Source of the DNA: Bradyrhizobium sp. 186
GTDB taxonomy: Bacteria; Pseudomonadota; Alphaproteobacteria; Rhizobiales; Xanthobacteraceae
Reading direction: 5' to 3'
NCBI RefSeq assembly: GCF_023101685.1
Contig: NZ_CP082164.1
Coordinates: 2,542,001 to 2,606,000 of the forward strand
Length of the DNA stretch: 64,000 nucleotides
Below the pieces are notes generated by a model. It made no database searches, was not told the origin of the DNA, and worked only from the letters and a program-made list of their open reading frames with translations. This document shows, piece by piece, positions 9,217 to 18,317 of this stretch. The position numbers and the translations under genes were made by a program. Numbering within the stretch: position 1 is the first letter of the stretch; the number at the start of each line of letters is the position of its first letter.

Positions 9217-10421
9217 TTGAAGCATCTCCAAAATCTCTCTGTATTTGGCGAGCACCTGTTCGAGCGTCTATAAGCCCTTGTCAGGCGGAGCTGCCGGCAG
9301 CCACGCACTGTCTCGACTCTTCTGGGCCCGGCACAGAAGGCCAGAGCTGCAGTATGAGGAGCAGGATAGGACGGGGCGTCGACCAACGGCTGCCTCGAAG
9401 AGGTTCAGGCATTCACCCTCCAAGAGAAGCCCGCAAAAGTGGCTTCCTCCCGCCTAGCGAGAGCACCTGAGACGCAGCGGTGGAGCAGGTTTTTTTCTAG
9501 ATTCTCTCCCTCCGCCACTCAGCCAACTCATTTCGTACTGCGGCGTGGAGACAGGCGTAAAAATCCGGCCGTTTTTCCCGGGATTTCTCGCGCTGGAGAA
9601 CCTCCGCCGCAGGTCTAAAGCAGGCCCCCACGTGCCCGGAGAACGGATTTTTCTCCGAATCTTAGTACCCGGGGATCGGTACTGTACGGTATTTTCCGGC
9701 GAACGAAGCGCCTTTGGGTGGGGCGGTTTGAATCTCTCTCGCTCAACCGAGAAGATCAGGACTGCAAAACTGAAGTCTTGTAATCGGAAGTTTACCAGTC
9801 CGATATCTACCACCCCAGCCATCCATTCGCGCGTTGAAAGAGGCTTCGCGGGAGGGGTGAGAACCCGCTGCGAATTGACTTGCCAACTCCGCACGAAGCG
9901 CCTCCCGGGGCGCCGAGGCTGTCTCAAGAGAAAGCAAATCGAATAGCTCCCGACACACCCCTGAGGCATTTGTCGACGCCGTTTAAAACGCTTCCAGAGC
10001 TTGCTTTCGACGCCACTCTGGACGGTTCGCATTAAGAATGATCGAGCGCAACGACGGACGCAACGACAAAACGCCTTCCAATTGTGAGCGCTTCAAAGAC
10101 GAATAGCGTCGGTGCGAGTCGTCGGTGTCGTCTGTGAGTAGGGACACATTTTCACGCGTCGCCGCGGGTATCGGCCACATTTGTCATTGGACTACTGTAT
10201 CTTTGGGTGGGCGGTCGTAACGAGGCGGTACGAGCGCGAACACGGCATCAATTAGGATGACCCTGCTGAGCAGGGCCAGCCAACATTTCCAATGCTACGG
10301 GATATTATCGTCCCTCCGCCCTCCAATGCTGTAGGAACGATTGAGGAAGAATTCGCGATTGCCGAGAGCGGCCTCCGCATGTTGATCAATCGCGACGATG
10401 ATTGCCTTCACGTGCTGATAA
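9217..10421. other. Gene-poor region
   Basis: Frames of 192 aa on the minus strand (9454-10032) and 133 aa on the plus strand (9545-9946) overlap here, but neither has a recognisable domain or natural-looking composition. I see no supported gene. The stretch sits between IS66 debris and a Ku remnant. Confidence 0.5.
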
Positions 10422-10646
10422 GCCCCGATCACGCCAAAGGAGAAACCTGCCGCCGGCAACGTCATCGATCTGATGGAGGCGCTGCGCAGGAGCGTTGGCC
10501 AGGAGCGGACGTTGAAATCAGGTCCCAAGAAGCCGAAGAAGGCCACCGGACAGAAGGGGATGCTGCTGCCGATTGCCGGCAAGAAGCCGGCCAAGGAAGC
10601 GAGCGCGAAAAGACCCGCCGCCAAACCCCACCGCAAGTCGGCATAA
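10422..10646 (+). pseudogene. Remnant of Ku DNA end-binding protein (C-terminal tail)
   Basis: After stops at 10416-10421 the plus frame encodes about 74 residues: the Ku C-terminal helix (NVIDLMEALRRSVGQE), then the Lys/Ala/Pro-rich tail with KGMLLPIAGKK and KRPAAKPHRKS. This matches the end of rhizobial Ku proteins of the non-homologous end-joining pathway. The whole beta-barrel Ku core is missing and there is no start, so this is a leftover fragment. A different frame is open through the same DNA from 10292 but is not Ku-like. Confidence 0.7.
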
Positions 10647-10682
10647 GTGCGATTCCGCGCAGCAACCACTCGATCCAAGCAG

Positions 10683-11105
10683 TCAGCCGAGAGGTCGGGT
10701 TTGTCTGAAATGGAAACCGTTCGGAGTGAACCTCCTGGCCACGGCGCGCACCTCGGCCTCGCAGGTTTCCAGCGCGATCTTCTGGGCAAGCATGACGTCT
10801 CCGATTGGTAGAGCGAAGATCGGCATGAAACACAGCCCGTCCTGCAGGCGACCTCTTTCGTCGATCTCGCACACGTTCACGGAGGCTCCGGCGTGAATCC
10901 TGTATCGCTTTCCGCTGTCGCTCCCGACGACCTCGAAATAGCCCTTCCTGGCGAACTGCTCCCGCTGCGCCGGCGACAGCCACTCTCGCAAGAGCCGCAA
11001 CGAGCGCCCCTCCGGCGTGGCCTCGGCGCCGTGCCTGATGAAGAGGGCTCGCGTCGCTCTCATGCGGGAGCGGCCGCCCGGCGGCAATGGGCGAAAGCCG
11101 ACCAT
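10683..11105 (-). CDS. Cassette protein B, copy 1 (uncharacterised)
   Basis: The 140-residue protein starts at ATG 11105, 11 bases after the stop of cassette protein A. It has an Arg-rich N-terminus, then WLSPAQREQF, GYFEVVGSDSGKRYRI, NVCEIDERGRL and GDVMLAQKIALET. The same motifs recur in two paralogues in this window (16644-17063 and 30791-31192). The frame is open well upstream, but the paralogues and the position of gene A support the shorter product. No signal peptide or membrane segment is seen. The function is unknown. The constant pairing with A suggests that the two products act together. Confidence 0.8.
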   Translation of the reverse strand: MVGFRPLPPGGRSRMRATRALFIRHGAEATPEGRSLRLLREWLSPAQREQFARKGYFEVVGSDSGKRYRIHAGASVNVCEIDERGRLQDGLCFMPIFALPIGDVMLAQKIALETCEAEVRAVARRFTPNGFHFRQTRPLG

Positions 11106-11116
11106 GGCCGGGCCGC

Positions 11117-11338
11117 TTACCCGCCGACCAGCCTGGGGAAGAAGACGGTTTCTTCCGCAGTGGAGTCGAACGATCGGAGATGCGAGGTCTGACCCGGCCC
11201 TGTCCGGACCGCAGCCGTGAAGCCGGCGTTGGTGAGCTCGTAGAACCGCTGCTCCGCCTTCGCCAGTTCTTGTGTGTCGTGGGGGTTGAAGAGATGACGG
11301 GTATCGCCGGTGCGGTCCATCACGATCTGAACTGCCAT
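11117..11338 (-). CDS. Cassette protein A, copy 1 (73 aa, ends Gly-Gly)
   Basis: The 73-residue protein is preceded by a strong ribosome site (GAGGAGG) seven bases before ATG 11338. It reads as a strand pair (VQIVMDRTGDTRHLF), a helix (ELAKAEQRFYELT), then two strands (FTAAVRTG, ETVFFPRLVGG). By eye it differs from copy 2 at 15 of 73 positions. All three copies end in exactly Leu-Val-Gly-Gly. The length, strand-helix order and GG end recall beta-grasp ubiquitin-like proteins, but no E1- or E2-like gene lies nearby, so this is only a structural hint. It forms a two-gene operon with protein B. Confidence 0.8.
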   Translation of the reverse strand: MAVQIVMDRTGDTRHLFNPHDTQELAKAEQRFYELTNAGFTAAVRTGPGQTSHLRSFDSTAEETVFFPRLVGG

Positions 11339-11380
11339 GATCGCCTCCTCGGATTGCTGTGATAGCCAAGGACCCGATAC

Positions 11381-11409
11381 AGTATCCGACCGACCTCAGG
11401 GATTTTCAA
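11381..11409 (-). promoter_or_regulatory. Promoter of cassette copy 1
   Basis: On the minus strand TTGAAA is followed after 17 bp by GATACT, about 43 bp before the ATG of protein A. The same arrangement stands before copy 2 and is embedded in conserved flanks (GGTCCTTGG, AGCAATCCGAGGAGG). Conservation between the copies supports a real sigma70-type promoter. Confidence 0.55.
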
Positions 11410-11495
11410 GAGAAGAACATTGCATCGCGAGGCACTGCCGATCGCAGCGAACGCGATCACGCTGGCGGGCGCTCTGGTCAACATCCCCCGATTCG

Positions 11496-11705
11496 TTATG
11501 CTTCGCCTGCCCCCGACAAGATCGACGCCGGCGGCGCAGTGCGCACCGGCAGCGGCCGCTCGATGTTCGAGGCCCGCGACAGACCGCTCACTTTTGCGTC
11601 ATATCGGCCGACTAATGCCAGCAAACGCCGCCTGGTGAACGGATCCGCTCGCTCAGCCAGGGTACGAATGCGCTGCGCCTGTTCTCTGCAGAAGTCCTCG
11701 TCCAT
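11496..11705 (-). CDS. Small hypothetical protein (69 aa)
   Basis: The product begins MDEDFCREQAQRIRTLAE and continues ADPFTRRRLLALVGRYD, an amphipathic helical pattern familiar from short uncharacterised rhizobial proteins. The C-terminal third is Pro/Ala-rich. No domain name can be assigned. It lies 90 bases upstream of cassette copy 1's promoter, on the same strand, and is probably transcribed separately. Confidence 0.6.
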   Translation of the reverse strand: MDEDFCREQAQRIRTLAERADPFTRRRLLALVGRYDAKVSGLSRASNIERPLPVRTAPPASILSGAGEA

Positions 11706-11741
11706 TACGCCCCCTCACTCAAGCAAAGCTGCAACCGAACT

Positions 11742-11948
11742 TTATTTAGGCGGCTTCAACTCGCCAGCCAACCAGCCTACCGCGTCCGTCTTCATTGGAT
11801 CCACGAAGGAAACCACGTCAGCGCGTTCGCAGGTCGAGCATTCGAAGGTGTGCTCCTCGAATCCGCGTTTGCCGGGAGAGATTCGTGCCAATGCCATCCG
11901 GTGCTTACATATCGGACACGTCGGCCGCTCGTTGAGATACTCAGTCAT
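11742..11948 (-). CDS. Small zinc-ribbon-like protein (68 aa)
   Basis: Starting at ATG 11948, the protein has CPICKHRM near residue 11 and FECSTCER near residue 36, two CxxC knuckles suited to binding one metal ion. The end (DAVGWLAGELKPP) is typical of short rhizobial orphans. The frame is open further upstream, but that part is Arg/Pro-rich and unlike protein. A metal-binding or nucleic-acid-linked role is possible but not shown. Confidence 0.6.
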   Translation of the reverse strand: MTEYLNERPTCPICKHRMALARISPGKRGFEEHTFECSTCERADVVSFVDPMKTDAVGWLAGELKPPK

Positions 11949-12368
11949 CTTTTGATCCGGAACCCGACCATGCGCTTTCCAGAGCGGGAGGCTGCAAGAT
12001 CTGACATTCCGAATTCCCCTTGCCCTGCTGCCAGTCGGGGTCGCGGGCGGGTGCCGACATCGCGTACGCGTAGCGCATCTCGGAGGCACAGAGATCATCC
12101 AGCTTACGCCATAGGGATGGATGCGCCCAAGCGCTCGTGGTCAGGCAACTGTTATCGCGAGCAGGCCATCGGTCGCATTTGGCCGCAAGCCGCCCTCTGC
12201 CAAAGGTCCTCGCCTCGGCCGCTTGCAGCCGCATTCGAAGCACCTGCAGTTCTGTACCGTTTGTGCAAAACAGCATAACCGTAAGTCTGATCGCGAATAC
12301 TCATTTATCCTGCCCAATAACATGACTTTGAACTGATATACCGACGTAGGACGAGCATTAAGTAACAG
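11949..12368. other. Intergenic, no gene seen
   Basis: Only overlapping short frames without domain features are present. No RNA gene or clear hairpin terminator was noticed. Confidence 0.4.
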
Positions 12369-12554
12369 CTAGGTCATGCACCCCGGTGGCGGAGCATCCG
12401 TGAGGTGCTTTGAGGGCGCAGCGGACGCCAACTGCTCCCAGTACTCCGCCTCGGCGAGCAGCTTCCAGCTTCTGCGCAAACGCTGTACGGTTTCCATTCC
12501 AGCCTCCCGTAGTTTTTCCAACTCTATTTTTTGTTTTTGCGTCAGAGTCATCAT
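12369..12554 (-). CDS. Small hypothetical protein (61 aa)
   Basis: The sequence begins MMTLTQKQKIELEKLREAG, continues with a second basic helix (VQRLRRSWKLLAEAEYWEQL) and ends in a Pro-rich tail. The amphipathic heptad pattern suggests real coding, but the protein matches no family I know. It lies in a decayed region and could be a fragment. Confidence 0.35.
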   Translation of the reverse strand: MMTLTQKQKIELEKLREAGMETVQRLRRSWKLLAEAEYWEQLASAAPSKHLTDAPPPGCMT

Positions 12555-14053
12555 GATTATGACTCAAAACTAGTTTTCGGTTTTTTGGCTGCCGATAGGC
12601 GAGTCGATGGCGCGCTTGCTGCGAATGATTTTCGTTTCGGCCTCTCAGCCACAATCATTCGATGTACGAACGGCCGAGCGGCGCGAGCGTTTGGCTCGCA
12701 TCCCGCGGTATTGTTTTGACTTCGACAGGTCGACTACATCGAGACGAGGTAGGCGAGGACCTGCCCGACAATTAGATTAGTCCGGTTGGCGCACCATATT
12801 GAGGGCAGCGTGGGATGTTGAGGACGTGCTCACTGCTGGCGGCGCATGGCGTCTTGAAGTCCGCAGCCGTGAGGCGCCGGTCTTCCGGATAGATCAAAAC
12901 CGAATGGGTCGGGTCAATCTAACTGCAAAGCACTCACGGTCTCAGGTTAGATGGCTACTGGAACTCCTGGTGCAGCTTTGTCGTTCAGTCAACGGCAAGG
13001 ATGCGAATGACGGACTGACTCGCCAATAGCCTTAGCCGACCTTCTGGTTGCGTGCCCGCAGTGCAATGCATGGCCCATGGTGGTAACTGGTCCAATGTCT
13101 AGGTTGGGCGATCGAAGCGAGATGAGAATTTCGCTGCCCTCGATGCCGCAGGCGCGAGATATACGATCTGCGCTCTCCGTCGCGTGCGGATGGAAGTCCT
13201 TTCCATGGGCCGCGACAGCGCCTTTTCATCCGGCCCACCGCTCGTGAGAGGTAGCGTCGAGTCACGCTGCTAGTTCGTGTACCGAGACCGCAAAGTCTCA
13301 ACGCTCTGATCGCGTCATAGCGTCGAACTCTGTCACTTCAATAATTGTAGCGTAGGGGAGACGTGCTCAAATAATCTGTTCGATCGTTAAGCGTGTCGAT
13401 GAGTTGAAAAAAGCGAGAATACGTTTCGTTTCTCGATCGCCCTCCTGCGAGTTGATGACCGAAACATTCGCCGAAGCCACTTGCCGAGATCATCTGTGCG
13501 CCGAAATTGGGCGGCTCGCATTGTCTCAGCTAGGTCTTCAAAATGGAGAGCACCCTGCTGCCGTTTCATCACAGCACCTCGCGGCGACGGAACTTGCGCA
13601 TTTCGTGCAGAGCAGACGAATGCGGCAGTATCTGCGGTACAGAAGGTTGATGATTGCCCACATGACCAAACCGCATTGTTAGGTCCTGGTCGGATGTTAG
13701 GTCTCAATCTGTTTCGGGACGTCTTCTCCGAGCTGGTAAAATGGTTTCATGGGCTGCTTGGCTCCCCAGCAGATCGCGCAAACGCCAGAGGTGGCGGAAG
13801 AGTTCGAACGACCGACATGTTTCTCGGAAGAGTTCGAACGACCGATATGTTTCTCGTTTCTGCGCAACGGTGGCATCCAAGATCGGTTGTAAACACTTTA
13901 GCCATTTGTGCCGATCGCAGCCTGCCAAATGCAGCAATTCGGTGCATGCGACCTCCAAAAATCACGATTTGGCTCTTACTGCTTCAATTTTGCGGGAATG
14001 CTGCGAGCACAATCTGAGATAACTTGTGGTGAATGGTTGCGAAGGAACCACCC
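12555..14053. other. Gene-poor region
   Basis: No frame here has convincing protein features. A minus-strand stretch near 13400-13570 (starting MKRQQGALHFEDLAETMRAAQ) looks slightly protein-like and could be a small orphan, but I would not annotate it. A 30-bp direct repeat lies at 13796-13855. Confidence 0.45.
13796..13855. repeat. Tandem duplication of a 30-bp unit
   Basis: Two adjacent copies begin GGAAGAGTTCGAACGACCGA and end TGTTTCTC, with one difference (C/T) between them. No protein or RNA function is apparent. Confidence 0.85.
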
Positions 14054-14545
14054 ATGAACGGCACGACGGTCGACGGCGAAATAGTTTTGCGCGCGGCTCG
14101 TGCTGGCGATGGCCAGGCGCTGTATGACGTGACGGCACAATCCGTTCAAGGACTCGCAAAAACTCATTACAAGCGCGAGCAACTGGCGGGTTGGATGGGA
14201 GAACGTACTGCCAAATATTATGAGGATGTCATCGCTGCGGGCCGTGCGGTCATAGCCGAGGAGAAGGGCGAGGTATTTGGGTTCGTCGACTCAGCTCCTG
14301 GCGAGGTGACCCGCCTTTTCGTTTTGCCGAAGGCAGCAGGCCGCGGACTTGGTGAGCGATTGCTCAAAGTTGGTATTGAAGCTGCGGCGAAGGAATACTC
14401 GGGACCAATCAAGATCGAGTCAACCTTAAACGCGCAGCGGTTCTATGAACGTCATGGCTTCAGGGCCATCCAGAAGGGATACTTCTCTCATGGGGTTGGC
14501 GGAGAGCCGATCGAAATTATCCTTATGGAAATGGTACGAACATAG
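14054..14545 (+). CDS. GNAT-family N-acetyltransferase
   Basis: This 163-residue protein starts at ATG 14054, with GAAGGA nine bases upstream. It shows the GNAT fold order: an N-terminal strand (IVLRAARAGDGQAL), helices, the strand EVTRLFVLP, then the acetyl-CoA pyrophosphate loop AGRGLGERLL. Near the end comes the typical segment NAQRFYERHGFRAIQKG. The substrate cannot be told. The neighbours are decayed DNA, so there is no operon context. It looks intact. Confidence 0.88.
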   Translation: MNGTTVDGEIVLRAARAGDGQALYDVTAQSVQGLAKTHYKREQLAGWMGERTAKYYEDVIAAGRAVIAEEKGEVFGFVDSAPGEVTRLFVLPKAAGRGLGERLLKVGIEAAAKEYSGPIKIESTLNAQRFYERHGFRAIQKGYFSHGVGGEPIEIILMEMVRT

Positions 14546-15315
14546 GCCAGATTGCAGAACCTTGGGCCTCAGATAATCTCGATATTCGCGGGGCTTTGCG
14601 ATTTTTGGACATCATGCTCGAGCCTTCCTCCTAAGCCGCACGACGTGGCGCCATGAACAACCCAAACCATCGTCTCACCTGTTCCCATCGCGCGTACGAA
14701 GCTCATTTTGACCGCTCGGACCATCGGTGCCTTCGCTATCGGTTCGGACACATTTGTCATCATCGGCCCACTCGATGTCAGCTTGCCTATGCTGCGCCGT
14801 AGACGCCTAATTCGCTCTTCGCACCAGCCCTCCTGCCACAGCGGATCTACTTTCTACTCAATCGACCACTGCCTAAGCCTCGAGTTCGACGAGTTGCCAG
14901 ACGCGACGTATGGAGGTGACCCGCACAAGCGTTGACGCGGGCCTCACTGCATCGCAAGCTTCGAGATGAGCTCTTGCAACTTTATGCGAATCGTTGATGT
15001 GTAGACGACCGTTCGAACTACATCGGCAAGGTCCGCTCCGGTGGATTTGAGCGCGGCTTCGAGAGTCGTCGTATCCCGCGGCTCGAACGCGACATGGTTG
15101 CCGGGTCGCTATTTCCGCAACCCCGGTATCAACTGCGGGGCCGTGAAGGCAGCTGCTAATCTCCGCCCTCAAGATAAAATACGCTATAATTGCTGTTTGC
15201 GAATGCGGCCAGCCTCGCAAATGTGGTTGGCCGACCTTCAAAGCGTTCAGGTCGCTGCAGAATAACCGTCGCCATCGAGTGCGGGATCGAGCGCGGTTCG
15301 CGTCCGGGTCTCCTG
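14546..15315. other. Intergenic, no gene seen
   Basis: Short overlapping frames only, none with domain features. It may be further decayed sequence next to the mdcH remnant. Confidence 0.4.
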
Positions 15316-15905
15316 CTACTCGGAAGCAACCCAGTTCCGCAGGCCCTCGATCGTGCGAAAGCCATCGGCGGCGTAGCAGCGTGTGGACGGCTGAGATGCT
15401 CGCATCATCTCAGCCAGCGCATGTCCGGGCCCGAGGTGCAGCACCTCGGTGACGCCCAGCTCTATAAGCGCGTCCAGGGTTGCCGCCCAATCGATGGGAC
15501 GGGCGACCTGGTTTGCCAGTTTCGCCGTGGCGCCGGCGACCGAGAAGATGCGTTCGCCGTCACCGCCGGCAAGTAAGACGCGCTGGCGTGCGACGGCCGC
15601 GTCCCTGCTTGTATCGAGCGCCTGCTGCAGAGGTTTGCAGGCCTTCGCGAGCCTTGTCGTATGCGACGCGATTTTGATGGCGAGAAGGCCCGTGCGCGCT
15701 CCAGCGGCCTCGTCGCAGAGCGCGATAACATCCCGCTCCACGCCTCCGGTCACGAAAAGAAGGTCGGGATTCCTGATCGCGATCTCGCAGAGGTGCTTTG
15801 CAAGCAGAGGTTCGAGCGCAGCCCGGTCGAGCCCGCGGATGTAACCCAGACGGCCATCGGGTCCCGCTGCGCTTTCCATCAGCCGGGCACGAATATTGGT
15901 GAACC
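15316..15905 (-). pseudogene. mdcH: Remnant of malonate decarboxylase acyltransferase MdcH (C-terminal part)
   Basis: From about 15900 down to the stop at 15316 the frame encodes DGRLGYIRGLDRAALEPLL, EIAIRNPDLLFVTGG, GLLAIKIASHTTRLA, PIDWAATLDAL and LHLGPGHALAEM. These are the C-terminal features of MdcH, the FabD-like subunit that loads malonyl onto the malonate decarboxylase carrier protein. The N-terminal part with the GQG and GxSxG motifs is missing, and no other mdc gene is nearby. The frame stays open to 16101, but that extension (Cys/Arg-rich) is not homologous. It is a truncated relic. Confidence 0.72.
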
Positions 15906-16116
15906 GCAGTTCATGTTGGATCTGCCGCCGGCAGTAATGCCGTCCCGCAGCGCGCCAAGTGGCGCACGCGCGACATGCGTGGCACTTAAATTCTGCCGCG
16001 TTGATGCCCGCGGCAGTCCGCGCCGCAAGCTGCCAGTCATGCACAACGTCGGATGAGCCGATCCTGCCGTACGGTCTCCGAAGTGGAGCACCCTCGCGCA
16101 AGATTTCGGCGGACTA

Positions 16117-16141
16117 GGAACGCGCGAATGGGCTGTTGGTT
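16117..16141 (+). promoter_or_regulatory. EcfG-like promoter before the PRC-barrel gene
   Basis: GGAAC is followed after 16 bp by GGTT, one mismatch from the alphaproteobacterial general-stress consensus GGAAC-N16/17-CGTT. It ends 28 bp before the ATG at 16170, a suitable distance. Confidence 0.5.
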
Positions 16142-16169
16142 GAATTCGCATTTAGAAGGAGGAAATTAC

Positions 16170-16634
16170 ATGGCCTACGAAGAGCGCGAGACAAGAAATC
16201 TGATTGGCAGCGACAAGGTCGAAGGTACTGCGGTCTATGGCGCCGACGATCAGCGCATCGGTTCAATTGACCGGGTGATGATCGATAAAATCAGCGGCAG
16301 GACCGCCTATGCCGTCCTGGGATTTGGCGGCTTTCTGGGCATCGGAGACGATCACTATCCGCTTCCGTGGCAGTCACTGAAGTACGACACGAATCTCGGC
16401 GGCTACGTCACAGGCGCTACCGAGGACCAACTGCGAGGCGTGCCAAAGTACAGCAGCGAGAGCAGTTGGAACTGGTCGGATCCTGCGATGGCCCGCTCGG
16501 TGATGACTACTATGGCGGCATCCCAGCTCCATGAACTGGATGCCAGGAGCGGCATGAGCAAGACCAAAAGACAGCAGAGAAGCAACAGCCGAACTGCCGC
16601 GAAATCAGCCTGGAGCGGTTTTGCTGCGGTCTAG
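16170..16634 (+). CDS. PRC-barrel domain protein, frameshifted near its end
   Basis: ATG 16170 has a strong ribosome site (AGAAGGAGG). Residues about 10-95 form a PRC-barrel (RNLIGSDKVEGTAVYG, IGSIDRVMIDKISGRTAYAVL, YPLPWQSLKYD), a fold common in stress-induced cytosolic proteins of this group. After WNWSDPAMARSV the frame slips. Adding one base at about 16501 would restore DDYYGGIPAP and a stop at 16532-16534, the usual family ending. As read, an unrelated Ser/Lys-rich tail runs to 16634. The barrel itself is intact, so the protein may still work. The near-EcfG promoter suggests stress control. Confidence 0.8.
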   Translation: MAYEERETRNLIGSDKVEGTAVYGADDQRIGSIDRVMIDKISGRTAYAVLGFGGFLGIGDDHYPLPWQSLKYDTNLGGYVTGATEDQLRGVPKYSSESSWNWSDPAMARSVMTTMAASQLHELDARSGMSKTKRQQRSNSRTAAKSAWSGFAAV

Positions 16635-16643
16635 CTAGGGCGC

Positions 16644-17063
16644 TTAGCCGAGAGGCCGTGCTTGTCTGAAATGGAAACGGTTGGGCGCGAACCTCCGGGC
16701 CACACTGCGCACCTCGCTCTCGGATGTCTCCAAGGCGATCTTCTGGGCGAGCATGACATCTCCGATCGGCAGAGCGCCAATCGGCATGAAACACAACCCC
16801 ACCTGTAGGCGACCTCTCTCGTCGATCTCGCACACGTTAACTGAGGCCCCGGCGTGGATCCTGTATCGAATTCCGCTGTCGCTCCCGATCACCTCGAAGT
16901 AGCCTTTCCTGGTGAACTGCTCACGCTGCTCCGGCGACAGCCATTGCCGCAAGACCCGCAGCGACCGGCCCTCCGGCGTGCCCTCGGCGCCGTGCCGGAT
17001 GAAGAGCGCTCTCGCCGCTTTCATTCGGGAGCGGCCGCCCCGTGGGGGTCGAAAGCCGAACAT
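16644..17063 (-). CDS. Cassette protein B, copy 2 (uncharacterised)
   Basis: The 139-residue protein starts at ATG 17063, 11 bases after the stop of its partner A, exactly as in copy 1. It shares RALFIRHGAEGTPEGRSLR, WLSPEQREQF, GYFEVIGSDSG, RYRIHAGASVNVCEIDERG and GDVMLAQKIALET with copy 1. The gene converges on the PRC-barrel gene, with 9 bases between the stops. No known domain was recognised. Retention of the reading frame and gene spacing in both copies argues for function. Confidence 0.8.
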   Translation of the reverse strand: MFGFRPPRGGRSRMKAARALFIRHGAEGTPEGRSLRVLRQWLSPEQREQFTRKGYFEVIGSDSGIRYRIHAGASVNVCEIDERGRLQVGLCFMPIGALPIGDVMLAQKIALETSESEVRSVARRFAPNRFHFRQARPLG

Positions 17064-17074
17064 GACCGTCGCGG

Positions 17075-17296
17075 CTACCCGCCGACCAATCTGGGGAAGA
17101 AGACGGTTTCCCTCGCAGTCGGGTCGAACGATCGGATTTGCGAGACCTGACCTGAACCCGTCCGGACCGCCGCAGTGAAGCCGGCATCGGTGAGTTCGTA
17201 GAACCGCTGCTCCGCTCTGGCCAGTTCTTGTGCGTCGTCAGCATTGAAATGGTGTCGGCTGTCGCCGCTTCGGTCCATCACGATCTGGATTGCCAT
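17075..17296 (-). CDS. Cassette protein A, copy 2 (73 aa, ends Gly-Gly)
   Basis: The 73-residue product begins MAIQIVMDRSGDSRHHF and ends FFPRLVGG. A GAGGAGG ribosome site precedes ATG 17296. The helix ELARAEQRFYELT and the strand FTAAVRTG match copy 1. Upstream non-coding DNA is also conserved with copy 1, so the duplication included the promoter. The frame continues upstream to 17602, but that part lacks similarity and should not be included. It forms an operon with B copy 2. Confidence 0.8.
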   Translation of the reverse strand: MAIQIVMDRSGDSRHHFNADDAQELARAEQRFYELTDAGFTAAVRTGSGQVSQIRSFDPTARETVFFPRLVGG

Positions 17297-17338
17297 GATC
17301 GTCCTCCTCGGATTGCTGGTGACCAAGGACCTCAATTG

Positions 17339-17367
17339 AGTATCCGGCCGAACTCGCAGACTTTCAA
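17339..17367 (-). promoter_or_regulatory. Promoter of cassette copy 2
   Basis: TTGAAA is followed after 17 bp by GATACT on the minus strand, 42 bp before ATG 17296. The layout matches copy 1, with the same flanking GGTCCTTGG and CAGCAATCCGAGGAGG. Confidence 0.55.
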
Positions 17368-17598
17368 GAGTTCGTTGCAGCGGCAAGGGGAGAGCCGACG
17401 CATCACGCGATCCAGAACGACCTGCATCAATTATCGGGCGAGAGAAGAGCGCGACTGGACGATATCGCCCGACGGCGCGAACCGATTGCCTACAAGCGTC
17501 ACTAGAAGGAAACGCGGGCTCGTTGCCGAGACTAAGCAACGGCATGGGGGATTCGGTTGGCCTGTCCAATGAGGGATTGGAGCGAGAGATAAATTTTT

Positions 17599-17997
17599 TC
17601 AATAGGTTAGAGGGCAGCGTATGCGCGACGTGTGCACCGGGAGATCAAGAAGATCTTGCGACAGCCAAAGTGAGCCGGCTCTCAGAAGTGATGCAATGTC
17701 ATCATCTCGATGAAGATGGCGTCGAACCCGTCGGGGCGCGGCGGTCTTGATCTGACGCATCTCGGCCGCCCGGTGGATCGCGCTCCCTGATGGCTCCGCA
17801 TTGATCGCCCAGTCGCGCGCCGGAATGGCGGCGACAGTCATCCAGTCGACCGGCGCATCGCGGCCGATCCGGGTGGCGAAGAGCTGGCTGACGATGGTCG
17901 AGAAGGTGCTGCTGCTCAGGCCGAGCTCGATCGCCGCGTGCCCACCGCGAACGTCGTCGCCCCCTGGGGGCGAAAAGCGCCAGACGGCGCGTTCACG
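17599..17997 (-). other. Unrecognised protein fragment
   Basis: Right after a stop at 17998-18000, the minus frame is open to 17599 and reads protein-like in its first 80 residues (AIELGLSSSTFSTIVSQLF, APVDWMTVAAIPARDWAIN). The rest is Arg/His-rich. No good start precedes the first part, and the family is not recognised. It may be an internal piece of a decayed gene. DNA from 17297 to 17598 holds only the cassette promoter. Confidence 0.3.
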
Positions 17998-18172
17998 TCA
18001 GCTGCTGGAGCTTCTTCAGCGGATTGAGTTCGCTCGGCTGGTCGTGTTCTTCGCGCCCGTGCTCCGGCTGGGCCTTGCTGTCCTCATGGAGCTCCTGATC
18101 CCCGACGATCTCGCCGATGGCCTGTTTCGCCTTGCCGGCGATCCGCTGCTTAAGACCTTTCGCCTTGCCCAT
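17993..18172 (-). CDS. CsbD-family stress protein
   Basis: A 59-residue protein starts at ATG 18172 and has the CsbD pattern: MGKAKGLKQRIAGKAKQAIG, EIVGDQELHEDSKAQ. Its tail is longer and more charged than the classic form and ends KKLQQLT. CsbD proteins are small, hydrophilic and abundant in stressed or stationary cells, with unknown biochemistry. It lies 145 bases after the GH13 gene on the same strand and may be the last gene of that transcript. It is easily missed because of its size. Confidence 0.8.
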   Translation of the reverse strand: MGKAKGLKQRIAGKAKQAIGEIVGDQELHEDSKAQPEHGREEHDQPSELNPLKKLQQLT

Positions 18173-18317
18173 GGCACCTCCAAGCTCATGCCGCTGCCCC
18201 GGCGCCGAAGGGGGAATGAGCGCCGGAGTTTGGGGTTTCGTCCAGATGGCATCCGGCAGCAGGGGGAGATGCCGGAGGCGTTGGTCAGACTCGTTGGCGC
18301 GCCGATGGTTCCTCCGA

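Noticed and set aside
9454..10032. 192-aa minus-strand frame in the gene-poor region
   Set aside because: No domain, signal or conserved-looking pattern. It overlaps another equally open frame.
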